A stretch of 35,443 bases of DNA. Source: Pelagibius sp. (lineage in GTDB: Bacteria; Pseudomonadota; Alphaproteobacteria; Kiloniellales; Kiloniellaceae). The notes under the pieces were generated by a model. The model was not told where the DNA came from. It worked only from the letters and a program-made list of their open reading frames with translations, and ran no database searches. The stretch lies in assembly GCF_028289705.1 (NCBI RefSeq), contig NZ_JANQOI010000065.1, forward strand, positions 1 through 35,443. The letters run 5' to 3'. Positions 28,814 to 35,443 of this stretch are shown piece after piece (positions within the stretch are counted from its first letter, which is position 1; every line of letters begins with the position of its first letter). The translations under genes and the position numbers were made by a program.

Positions 28814-30304
28814 TCAGCTCACGGTGAACTGTCCCATCATGCCGCGATCTTCGTGTTCCAGGATGTGGCAGTGATACATATAGGGATACTGCTCGGTCGC
28901 CGGATGATCGAAGCGAACAACAATTTCAGACCAATCGTCGTCATCCAACACCACGGTATCCTTCCAACCTCGCTGATCCGGTGGCGCGGCCGCGCCTTCC
29001 ATTTGCTCGATCAGGAAAGAACAACCGTGCACGTGAAACGGGTGCGCGCCCTGATCGGAGCGGATACGCCAACGCTCCCAAACGCCGCGTTGGACACGTT
29101 CGTTGATGACGTTCATGTCCATCGCCGCACCATTGATGGTCATATCCATCGCGGCATGGCCTCCATGCGTGCCATGACCGCCGCCATCCCCCATAGCGAG
29201 CACAAAGTCGCGGGTGCGCGTTATTTCGCTTTCGTTGGGGCGGGCAATGGTCGCCAGTTTCTCGAGCAAGGGCGCCGTATGCGCTCGCAGTGACCTGTCG
29301 ACTCTCAGGGTCAGCGATGGTTGTAGCGGGGGCGTCTCGGAGCGGCCTAGCAGATCCAGCAGATTGTTGACGATGCCGCCCTCGGCCTCATCGAACTCAT
29401 CTTCGAAAAGAGTGAGCAATTCGGCGGCATTGCCATCCGACACGTCAACAATGATCTCGCAACGCTCGCCGGGCGACATTTCCATTGTCGTCATCGGCAC
29501 AGGGGCTGCCAGCAACCCGCCGTCACTGGCAATCTTGTAAAATGTACGGTTGTCAGCAAATGCAACGATGTAGAACCGCGCATTGGCACCGTTGAGGATT
29601 CGCAGCCGGACCTTTCCGGCAGGGACCGTTGCAACCGGTGCAATCGCACCGTTGATCACCACAGTTTCGCCCAGCCAGCCGTCCTCGTCTGCGTCGTTCA
29701 GTGAATAGACCAAACGGCCCTCTGCGTCGAAGGTTCGGTCCTGAATGATCACCGGCAAATCGTCAATGCCATATTGACGCGGGAGGTCCATTGAATCGGC
29801 CTCATCATCATCGATGATGATCAGACCGGCCAAACCGCGATAGACCTGATCGCCGGTCTTGCCATGCGTATGGGAGTGATACCAACAAGTCGCGGCCGGC
29901 TGCACGATGGACAATCTGGGCTGCCACTGGTCTCCCGGTGCCATTTCCAGCTGTGGTCCGCCATCAACTTTGCCTGGAACGTGCAGGCCGTGACCGTGAA
30001 TGGCTACGCCTTCGGTCAGGGTGTTCTGGTAGCGCAGATTGAGTTCGCTGTTTTGCTGGGTTCGTATCGTTGGTCCCAAGTAGTCTTGGCTGATCCCCAG
30101 AGTCGCTGTCTTGACGCCGGGCTTGAAAGACCATTCGCCTCTGCGAATTTGCAGATCGACCGGTTCTCCACTGGTTCCGTCAACAAGCGCCGGTATCGGT
30201 AGCTTGGAGGGCGTGGCTGTAGACCAGGCAGGCCGAATCAGGCTGGCGCTCAGGACAGGAACGCTACTGGCAAGAAACCGCCGCCGAGAAAGGACAAACG
30301 ACAT
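28814..30304 (-). CDS. Multicopper oxidase (CueO/laccase-like)
   Basis: 496-residue Tat-exported oxidase; [10 protein letters not shown] is a twin-arginine signal. Three cupredoxin domains carry all copper motifs: [34 protein letters not shown] and [16 protein letters not shown] (type 1 Cys, His, Met plus the trinuclear His set). A His/Met-rich loop ([17 protein letters not shown]) lies before domain 3, as in copper-tolerance oxidases. Likely oxidises Cu(I) in the periplasm. ATG 30304 has AGGAG four bases upstream; ATG 30316 is also possible. Composition is clearly less GC-rich than its neighbours (28 and 30 G+C in two sampled 60-base lines), which suggests transfer. Confidence 0.93.
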   Translation of the reverse strand: MSFVLSRRRFLASSVPVLSASLIRPAWSTATPSKLPIPALVDGTSGEPVDLQIRRGEWSFKPGVKTATLGISQDYLGPTIRTQQNSELNLRYQNTLTEGVAIHGHGLHVPGKVDGGPQLEMAPGDQWQPRLSIVQPAATCWYHSHTHGKTGDQVYRGLAGLIIIDDDEADSMDLPRQYGIDDLPVIIQDRTFDAEGRLVYSLNDADEDGWLGETVVINGAIAPVATVPAGKVRLRILNGANARFYIVAFADNRTFYKIASDGGLLAAPVPMTTMEMSPGERCEIIVDVSDGNAAELLTLFEDEFDEAEGGIVNNLLDLLGRSETPPLQPSLTLRVDRSLRAHTAPLLEKLATIARPNESEITRTRDFVLAMGDGGGHGTHGGHAAMDMTINGAAMDMNVINERVQRGVWERWRIRSDQGAHPFHVHGCSFLIEQMEGAAAPPDQRGWKDTVVLDDDDWSEIVVRFDHPATEQYPYMYHCHILEHEDRGMMGQFTVS

Positions 30305-30312
30305 GGAACTCC

Positions 30313-30507
30313 TCATGACAATATGTGGGCTGTGAGCAAGCCGTCGGGCTGCAGGCTCGGGCCATCGTGGTGATCATCGTCGCGGCCTCTATGGTTGGTA
30401 AACCGGGGCCGACGGTCCATTGGACAGATGCCGGATTGGCGGCCCTGGACATCAGGCATAAGGTCAATTTCAGCGATCCGACGAAGTGCTAATATCTTGA
30501 TTCCCAA
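30313..30507 (-). CDS. Possible 64-residue leader ORF overlapping the oxidase start
   Basis: TTG start at 30507 with TGAGG five bases upstream. The product has no membrane segment but contains TNHRGRDDDHHDGPSLQPDG, a His/Asp-rich patch that could bind metal. Its TGA overlaps the upstream in-frame ATG of the oxidase (ATGA at 30316-30313), which would couple translation. It occupies the divergent promoter region, so it may be chance. No family is recognised. Confidence 0.25.
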   Translation of the reverse strand: MGIKILALRRIAEIDLMPDVQGRQSGICPMDRRPRFTNHRGRDDDHHDGPSLQPDGLLTAHILS

Positions 30508-30527
30508 TAAGACCTCAGGAAAACACC

Positions 30528-31067
30528 ATGATCGACACGCTAGAGCGGGTTCCGAGCCGGCAGACGGTTTTCGCGGTTTTCGTGCTGATTGTCTTTGGTA
30601 CCAGCGCCGCGGAAATCATCGCCGAGTTCGCGGACGGCGAGGCGCTGGGTTCGATGGCTGACGACTTGTCGAGGTTCGTCCTCAGCGCAGTCGTATTAGG
30701 CGTGTTCGTATTCGAGTACCGCGTGCAGCAACGGGCGCTTAGGGAACTGGGTGGGCAGCTAAACAAGGCCCGCGGTCAGCTAGCCCGGCTCGATACCAGA
30801 TCGCAGGAACTCGCGAGCCAGTATCGCGCGGTGATGCAAAAGCAGTTTGACGCCTGGAATCTGACAGCCAGTGAGCAGGATGTCGTTATCGGGATGCTGA
30901 AGGGGTTATCTTTTAGGGAGATAGCCCAACTCCGGGAAACGCGAGAAAAAACAGTGCGTCAACAAGCCTCCGCAGTCTACCGAAAGGCGGGAGTGGCCAG
31001 TCGAAACGAGCTGGCCGCTTGGTTTTTCGAGGACATGTTGGAGCCGCCGCCGGTTCGCGAAGGCTAG
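30528..31067 (+). CDS. Membrane-anchored LuxR-type HTH regulator
   Basis: 179 residues: two N-terminal membrane helices (about 13-31 and 47-64), a coiled-coil linker rich in Arg/Gln/Leu (about 66-105) and a C-terminal LuxR/GerE-like HTH (LTASEQDVVIGMLKGLSFRE, IAQLRETREKTVRQQASAVY). Divergent from the multicopper oxidase, it probably controls that gene or responds to the same envelope stress. No periplasmic sensor domain is present beyond the short loop between the helices. Its TAG stop ends exactly at the first base of the right direct repeat. Confidence 0.85.
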   Translation: MIDTLERVPSRQTVFAVFVLIVFGTSAAEIIAEFADGEALGSMADDLSRFVLSAVVLGVFVFEYRVQQRALRELGGQLNKARGQLARLDTRSQELASQYRAVMQKQFDAWNLTASEQDVVIGMLKGLSFREIAQLRETREKTVRQQASAVYRKAGVASRNELAAWFFEDMLEPPPVREG

Positions 31068-31271
31068 CGGCTTCGGCTGACATCTTTTCCTCTGGCTATC
31101 CTCGGGCCATTTCCAGAACGCGCCGGACCTTGGCGCTTTCGCGGGCCTGAGTTCAAGGGGTATTAAGGTCCCACAACGCCAGGATATCCAAGCCAGAAAG
31201 TTCAAGACGGAAGGCGCCATCCCGATGGACCAAGACAGCCCGCTCCCCCGCATCACGCTGGAGGAATTCAA
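31067..31271. repeat. Direct repeat, right copy
   Basis: Second copy of the 205-base repeat. It begins at the last base of the regulator's stop codon with GCGGCTTCGGCTGACAT, the truncated start of echA in reverse, and runs into the intact thioesterase gene. The echA remnant here has no coding value. Confidence 0.93.
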
Positions 31272-31662
31272 TCAGCTCCTGGACGAAAGCGCGCCCTTCC
31301 AGAAGATCTATGGCTTCGTGACCGAGGAGATCGGCTACGGGCGGGCACGCGCGCTCATGCCGGCAAGCCCGGACCACATACGCCCCGGCGGCACGCTCTC
31401 CGGTCCGGCCCAGATGGCGCTCGCCGATTTCACCATGTATGCCGCGGTTCTGGGGGCGATCGGCAGGGTGCCGCTGGCGGTGACCACCAATCTCTCGATC
31501 AACTTCCTGAGCAAGCCGCAACCCGGGGCCATCCGGGCCGATTGCCGCCTCATCAAGCTCGGCAAACGTCTGGCGGTGGGGGAGGTTTTTCTCCATGCGA
31601 AGGGCCAGGGCGACCCGGTCTCCCACGTCACGGCCACCTATTCCATCCCGCCCCGGGGCTGA
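31225..31662 (+). CDS. PaaI-family hotdog thioesterase
   Basis: 145-residue hotdog-fold protein. YGRARALMPASPDHIRPGG and TLSGPAQMALADFTMYAAVL contain the helix and substrate loop of the PaaI/4HBT group, followed by VTTNLSINFLSKPQPGAIRA and GKRLAVGEVFLHAKGQ. Hydrolyses an acyl-CoA of unknown identity. Start ATG 31225 lies within the right direct repeat. It stands 207 bases before rplM; a thioesterase at this place is common in alphaproteobacteria. Confidence 0.88.
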   Translation: MDQDSPLPRITLEEFNQLLDESAPFQKIYGFVTEEIGYGRARALMPASPDHIRPGGTLSGPAQMALADFTMYAAVLGAIGRVPLAVTTNLSINFLSKPQPGAIRADCRLIKLGKRLAVGEVFLHAKGQGDPVSHVTATYSIPPRG

Positions 31663-31722
31663 TCTCCATGCCCTGTCATGGGCGCTCGGATTAAGGGTTT
31701 CCCGGCAAGAGGTTACCTATAG

Positions 31723-31736
31723 GGTATTATAATACC
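31723..31736. promoter_or_regulatory. Perfect 14-bp AT-rich palindrome upstream of rplM
   Basis: GGTATTATAATACC is a perfect palindrome in an otherwise GC-rich genome, 39 bases upstream of the rplM -35 box, and contains TATAAT. It could be a protein-binding site or part of a second promoter, though no good -35 lies 16-18 bases before it. Confidence 0.35.
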
Positions 31737-31774
31737 TCATTCATAAAGTGCTGTGAAAATGGGGCTTTTTCCGA

Positions 31775-31803
31775 TTGACAGACCGCCGCCCGGTCCATAG
31801 AAA
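31775..31803 (+). promoter_or_regulatory. Sigma-70 promoter of rplM-rpsI
   Basis: Consensus TTGACA (31775-31780), 17-base spacer, TAGAAA (31798-31803), 66 bases upstream of the rplM start. The leader downstream is GC-rich. A good match for a highly expressed ribosomal operon. Confidence 0.65.
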
Positions 31804-31869
31804 ACGCGGCTTCGGAGCGCTGCCCGACGTGGGCGCGCTTTCCCAACCCATTTGGACAGCGATAGTGCG

Positions 31870-32334
31870 ATGAAGACATTCTCAGCCACGCCGTCGGACA
31901 TCGAGAAAAAGTGGATTCTCATCGATGCCGACGGGGTCGTGCTCGGCCGCCTGGCCTCGCAGGTTGCCAAGATCCTGCGCGGCAAGCACAAGCCGAGCTT
32001 CACGCCGCACATGGACTGCGGCGACAACGTCATCGTCATCAATGCCGAGAAGGTCAAGCTGACCGGCAAGAAGGCGAGCGACAAGGTCTACTACTGGCAT
32101 ACCGGTTATCCGGGTGGCATCAAGCAGCGCACCGCCGGGCAGATCATCGAGGGCGAGCACCCCGAGCGGGTGATCCTCAAGGCCGTGGAGCGCATGATCA
32201 CGCGCAACCGTCTCGGCCGCCAGCAGATGAAGAACCTGCGGGTCTATGCCGGCGGCGAGCATCCCCATGAGGCCCAGCAGCCGGAGACGCTCGACCTCGC
32301 AGCGATGAATCCGAAGAACAAGAGGAGCCAGTAA
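31870..32334 (+). CDS. rplM: 50S ribosomal protein L13
   Basis: 154-residue L13: [77 protein letters not shown] and [20 protein letters not shown] are all classical. ATG 31870 is chosen because L13 starts at MKTF; an in-frame ATG at 31852 adds six unlikely residues. rpsI follows after two bases. Confidence 0.97.
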   Translation: MKTFSATPSDIEKKWILIDADGVVLGRLASQVAKILRGKHKPSFTPHMDCGDNVIVINAEKVKLTGKKASDKVYYWHTGYPGGIKQRTAGQIIEGEHPERVILKAVERMITRNRLGRQQMKNLRVYAGGEHPHEAQQPETLDLAAMNPKNKRSQ

Positions 32335-32336
32335 GC

Positions 32337-32828
32337 ATGGCCGACGAAACCCAAACCCTCAGCGATCTGGGTGATCTGGGCGCCGCGACCGGTGTGGTTC
32401 AGGAGGCCGCCGCCGAGGCGCCGGAGCCGCAGCGTGACGCCCTCGGCCGCTCCTATGCCACCGGCAAGCGCAAGGACGCGGTGGCCCGCGTGTGGATCAA
32501 GCCCGGCAGCGGCAAGGTCACGGTGAACGGCAAGGACCAGAGCACCTACTTTGCCCGGCCGGTGCTGCGCATGATCCTGGCCCAGCCCTTCCTGGTGGCC
32601 GAGCGCATGGATCAGTTCGACGTGGTCTGCACGGTCAAGGGCGGTGGCCTTTCCGGCCAGGCCGGGGCGGTGCGCCACGGCATCTCCAAGGCACTCTCGC
32701 TCTACGAGCCGGAGCTGCGTCCGGTGCTCAAGCGGGGCGGCTTCCTCACCCGCGACTCGCGTGTGGTGGAGCGCAAGAAGTACGGCCGGGCCAAGGCGCG
32801 GCGGAGCTTCCAGTTCTCCAAGCGCTGA
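32337..32828 (+). CDS. rpsI: 30S ribosomal protein S9
   Basis: 163-residue S9 with an acidic N-terminal extension (about 40 residues, usual in alphaproteobacteria), then [40 protein letters not shown] and the basic tail [20 protein letters not shown] ending in KR, which reaches the decoding centre. A decayed copy of its last 198 bases lies at 28533-28729. Confidence 0.98.
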   Translation: MADETQTLSDLGDLGAATGVVQEAAAEAPEPQRDALGRSYATGKRKDAVARVWIKPGSGKVTVNGKDQSTYFARPVLRMILAQPFLVAERMDQFDVVCTVKGGGLSGQAGAVRHGISKALSLYEPELRPVLKRGGFLTRDSRVVERKKYGRAKARRSFQFSKR

Positions 32829-32852
32829 GTTTGCCGGATCGTACGGGAAAGA

Positions 32853-32881
32853 GGGCCCGCACTGCCGTGCGGGTCCTTTTT
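32853..32881 (+). terminator. Terminator of rplM-rpsI
   Basis: Ten-base stem GGGCCCGCAC / GTGCGGGTCC (one G-T pair) with loop TGCC and five T's, 24 bases after the rpsI stop. Confidence 0.85.
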
Positions 32882-32909
32882 CGTTGTGGGGCGTAGAGCG
32901 CGAGGGACC

Positions 32910-34094
32910 ATGGCTAAGCTCTGGCTGGCGATCGTTCTGGTGATCACCTACTTGTCGCTCTATCCGTTCGACTTCTTTCCCGTTCCCTTCGACGACCGGT
33001 TCTTCGACACGCTGCGGGACTCCTTGCGCTATGGCGTCGGGCTCGACGATTCCATCGGCAACTTCCTGTGCTTCGTACCCTTCGGGCTCGTCGGGGTTCT
33101 GAGCCTAAGAGGTCAGGACCGGCTCTGGAGCGATCCCTGGCGGGGCGTCGTCTTCGTCTGCGCCGCGGGCGCTTGCTTCGCGATGCTGCTTCAGCTCATT
33201 CAGATCTATCTGCCCTCGCGCCACGAGAGCTTCTACGACGCCGCCTACAACAGCCTGGGCGTCGCTTGCGGCGCCATCATCGGGTTCGTCCTGCGCCGCC
33301 GGCTGGACGGCATTGCCGATCCGGCGGAGCGGCCGACCCTGGTCCCCCTCTTTCTGCTCGGCTGTTGGCTTGCCTTCCGTCTGGTGCCCTTTGTCCCGTC
33401 CTTCGACCTTGCCTCCATACGGCACAGCCTGTCGCCGCTCCTGGATATTCCGCAAGTCGTCCTGCCGCTGATCTTCAACGATATCGTAGGCTGGCTGGTG
33501 ACGGCCTATCTGATGCGCGCTCTGCTGCCCAATGGCGTGGTGGGCTATCGGCTGCCACTCTTGATCGTGGCGGTCTTCGCGCTCGAAGTTCTCATCGTCC
33601 CGAATTTTCTCTCGGCCTCCAACGTGATCGGTGCCGTCATTGCGCTCGGTCTCTGGGCGCTGCTCAGCCGCCGCGAGAACCCGGCGGGGATCCTGGCAGC
33701 CTTGATTATCGCGATGCTGGTCTTCCGCGGCCTGGCTCCCTTCGACTTTCGCGCCCAGCCGCAGAGTTTCAGTTGGTTGCCGTTCCAGGGCATTCTTTAC
33801 GGCAACATGTACCTCGGCGTGCTGGTGCTGTGTAACAAGGTTTTCTTCTACGGCAGCCTGGTATTCGTCCTCTGGCAAACCCGCATGGGCAAGGTCTCGG
33901 CGACCCTCCTGGCCGCCGCGGTCCTCGCCGCGATCGAGGTCGCTCAGCTTTTTGGCCGCTATCACAGCCCGGAGATCTCGGACCCGCTGCTGATCGTCGC
34001 CGCCGCGGTGACCATGGCGATGCTGCAGAATTGGGAGAAGACAACCCACACCACCGGCCACACCACGCCAGCCGCCGGTCGGTCGCAGGGTTAG
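32910..34094 (+). CDS. VanZ-like membrane protein
   Basis: 394 residues with about ten membrane helices and two VanZ-like halves. The first has IGNFLCFVPFGLVGVLSLRG, then QLIQIYLPSRHESFYDAAYN and SLGVACGAIIGF. The second has FRGLAPFDFRAQ, SWLPFQGILYGN, FFYGSLVFVLW and AIEVAQLFGRYHSPEISDPL. VanZ proteins touch teicoplanin resistance or envelope functions in Gram-positives, but the role here is unknown. ATG 32910 with GAGGGA nearby is preferred over an in-frame start at 32886, which overlaps the terminator tail. Confidence 0.82.
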   Translation: MAKLWLAIVLVITYLSLYPFDFFPVPFDDRFFDTLRDSLRYGVGLDDSIGNFLCFVPFGLVGVLSLRGQDRLWSDPWRGVVFVCAAGACFAMLLQLIQIYLPSRHESFYDAAYNSLGVACGAIIGFVLRRRLDGIADPAERPTLVPLFLLGCWLAFRLVPFVPSFDLASIRHSLSPLLDIPQVVLPLIFNDIVGWLVTAYLMRALLPNGVVGYRLPLLIVAVFALEVLIVPNFLSASNVIGAVIALGLWALLSRRENPAGILAALIIAMLVFRGLAPFDFRAQPQSFSWLPFQGILYGNMYLGVLVLCNKVFFYGSLVFVLWQTRMGKVSATLLAAAVLAAIEVAQLFGRYHSPEISDPLLIVAAAVTMAMLQNWEKTTHTTGHTTPAAGRSQG

Positions 34095-34258
34095 GGTGAC
34101 AGGGCTCCGGGACCGGATCGTCGAGACGCATGGAAGGTCCGGCGAACACGCTGCGGGAAGTGGTGCCGACACGGCCGGTCCTGGGTTAGGCTGGCGGCTG
34201 CGCCTTCCCGGAGTCGGGGAGGGTCCGCGCCACTTCCAATCTGTCAGGGGACCTTGCG

Positions 34259-34816
34259 ATGCCGGGTATGATTTTGCCCTTCCGTGGGATCACGCCGAAG
34301 ATCCATGACGATGCCTTCATAGCCGAAACCGCGGTGATCATCGGCGATGTGGAGGTCGGCGCCGGCTCGTCGGTCTGGTACGGCTGCGTGCTGCGGGGCG
34401 ACGTGAACAGAATTCGTGTCGGCAGCGGCACCAACCTCCAGGACGGCACCATCGTCCATGTGAACCATGATCGTGCCGGCGACTATCGCGAAACCGGTGG
34501 CGGGATGCCAACCACCATCGGCGACGACGTGACGGTGGGCCATCAGGCCCTGATCCATGCCTGCACCGTCGAAAGCGGTGCCTTCATCGGCATGGCCGCG
34601 GTGATCATGGACGGCGCGGTGGTGGAGGGGCAGGCCATGGTGGCCGCCGGCGCGTTGGTGACGCCTGGCAAGCGGGTTGGCGCCCGTCAGCTTTGGGGCG
34701 GGCGCCCGGCCAAGCCGATGCGCGACTTGACGGACGACGAGCTGGCCGGCCTGCCCTACCTCTCGGACCACTACCAGGGGACCGCGGCCTGCTACCTGGA
34801 GGAGCGGCGCGGCTGA
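34259..34816 (+). CDS. Gamma-class carbonic anhydrase-like protein
   Basis: 185-residue left-handed beta-helix built from hexapeptide repeats (for example VIIGDVEVGAGSSVWYGCVL and TTIGDDVTVGHQALIHACTV). The zinc-ligand histidines of the family are present (IVHVNHD and GHQALIHAC), as is the RGDVNRIRVG loop. YrdA/CaiE-type relatives may hydrate CO2 or act on acyl-CoA, so the activity is tentative. Length and C-terminal helix are normal. It is a single gene between the VanZ-like and TctC genes. Confidence 0.9.
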   Translation: MPGMILPFRGITPKIHDDAFIAETAVIIGDVEVGAGSSVWYGCVLRGDVNRIRVGSGTNLQDGTIVHVNHDRAGDYRETGGGMPTTIGDDVTVGHQALIHACTVESGAFIGMAAVIMDGAVVEGQAMVAAGALVTPGKRVGARQLWGGRPAKPMRDLTDDELAGLPYLSDHYQGTAACYLEERRG

Positions 34817-34922
34817 GCTTCGGCAGCCCGTTATGGTTAATGATTCCATAAGGCAAACGCGCTAGGTTTGCGCTCGCATTGGCCATCTCGGCCGCAGGCT
34901 GGTCATCCGGGGGGGACGGACC

Positions 34923-35443
34923 GTGGCTTTCAGAATCTTCTTGCACGCAGCTTGCCTGTTTTTGGCGATCTCCATCGGTGCCGCAGCGGCGCTTGCCGAG
35001 ACCGCGGCCGAGTTCTATCGCGGCAAGGTGGTCAAGCTGGTTGTCGGCTACGGCGCCGGCGGCGGCTACGACACCTACGCCAGGATGCTTGCGCCTCACT
35101 TGGAAGAGCGCCTCGGTGCGACGGTGGTGGTGGAGAACCGGCCCGGCGGTGGTGGCATCGTCGCCTTGAACCAGGTCGCGGCAGCCAAGCCGGACGGCCT
35201 GACCATCATGCTGATCAGTGCCGGCTCCGCGGCCTTCGGTCAGATCACCGGGGCGGAAGGCGTGCGCTACGATCTAAACACTATCGGGTTTCTCGGGCGG
35301 GTGATCGATGACAAGCGGGCAGTCCTCTGGAGCACGCGCTCGCCCTACCGCACGGTCGAGGACGCCCTGCGCTCGCCGCGGCCCATACTGCTCGGCGCCG
35401 TCTCCCGCACCGACACCATCGCCGCCACCACGGCCTTCTTCGC
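34923..35443 (+). CDS. Tripartite tricarboxylate transporter substrate-binding protein (TctC/Bug), partial
   Basis: First 173 codons, cut by the window end. GTG 34923 follows a GGGGGGAC ribosome site. A signal peptide (about 1-25, LFLAISIGAAAALA) is followed by FYRGKVVKLVVGYGAGGGYD, VVVENRPGGGGIVALNQVAA and KPDGLTIMLISAGSAAFGQ, the Bug-family binding-domain pattern. Such periplasmic proteins feed TctAB carriers; the ligand is unknown. A short inverted repeat GCAAAC/GTTTGC lies at 34852-34871 upstream. Confidence 0.88.
   Translation, partial: MAFRIFLHAACLFLAISIGAAAALAETAAEFYRGKVVKLVVGYGAGGGYDTYARMLAPHLEERLGATVVVENRPGGGGIVALNQVAAAKPDGLTIMLISAGSAAFGQITGAEGVRYDLNTIGFLGRVIDDKRAVLWSTRSPYRTVEDALRSPRPILLGAVSRTDTIAATTAFF

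Noticed and set aside
28485-28874. The 129-codon frame joining thioesterase start, rpsI tail and antisense oxidase sequence taken as a real gene
   Set aside because: The S9 part is frameshifted at its end and the remainder is antisense to the oxidase. It is better explained as a pseudogene scar.
28757-29293. A 178-codon plus-strand frame overlapping the multicopper oxidase
   Set aside because: It is antisense to a gene with all four copper motifs and shows no recognisable domain.

Overview
The window is GC-rich, densely packed bacterial chromosome and reads as an alphaproteobacterium, most likely of the Rhodospirillales/Kiloniellales type. This rests on gene order and gene kinds: glyA-nrdR-ribD-ribE-ribBA-ribH-nusB-thiL; DUF177-rpmF-plsX-fabH-ihfA-merR followed by tRNA-Pro; a K+-independent H+-pumping pyrophosphatase; a CBP3-type cytochrome bc1 chaperone; BamE; and an rplM-rpsI pair. 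The genus is inference. No prophage, CRISPR array, rRNA operon or intact transposase gene was seen.

Layout. 1-336: start of a glutaryl-CoA dehydrogenase gene (-). 597-2761: a small DUF6898-like gene, rpiB and glyA. 2865-8261: nrdR, the riboflavin genes, nusB and thiL, head to tail on +, several overlapping. 8356-12425: a FliL-like protein, an MFS carrier and hppA, closed by a strong terminator. 12549-12817: a 269-bp palindromic element running into the stop codon of bamE (-). 13418-17937: CBP3-like chaperone, DUF177 protein, rpmF, plsX, fabH, ihfA and a MerR regulator. 18019-18095: tRNA-Pro(GGG) with promoter and terminator. 18211-22648: a YdcF-like protein, a SPOR lipoprotein (-), a HerA-like ATPase, a small unknown protein (-), cutA and a 51-codon ORF (-). 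22901-28343: an MFS carrier, then a minus-strand run echA, mscS, CoA-binding protein, metY, with a 270-bp palindromic element between mscS and the CoA-binding gene. 28327-31271: an insertion-like module. 31225-32828: paaI-type thioesterase, rplM and rpsI. 32910-35443: VanZ-like protein, gamma-carbonic anhydrase and the start of a TctC/Bug binding protein.

Two structures deserve most attention. First, a copper-oxidase module (multicopper oxidase plus divergent membrane-anchored LuxR-type regulator) of clearly lower GC sits between two imperfect 205-bp direct repeats (about 92% identical). Each repeat carries the echA/paaI divergent start region. The left repeat is fused to a decayed 3' end of rpsI about 84% identical to the intact rpsI 4 kb away. 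This looks like a duplication or recombination scar that brought in the copper genes. Second, two unrelated-in-sequence but architecturally matching elements of 269 and 270 bp have TA-flanked inverted ends of about 33 bp and two nested inner hairpins. In both, the right-hand TA forms part of the TAG stop of a neighbouring minus-strand gene. They look like non-autonomous (MITE-like) elements of the IS630/Tc1 TA-targeting type.

The core genes cover one-carbon and ribose metabolism (rpiB, glyA), flavin and thiamin cofactors (rib genes, thiL), transcription and ribosome assembly (nusB, rpmF, rplM, rpsI), membrane lipid initiation (plsX, fabH) and energy conservation (hppA, bc1 chaperone). The RibBA protein keeps its DHBP synthase half, but its GTP-cyclohydrolase-II-like half has lost the zinc cysteines, so GTP cyclohydrolase II should be encoded elsewhere.
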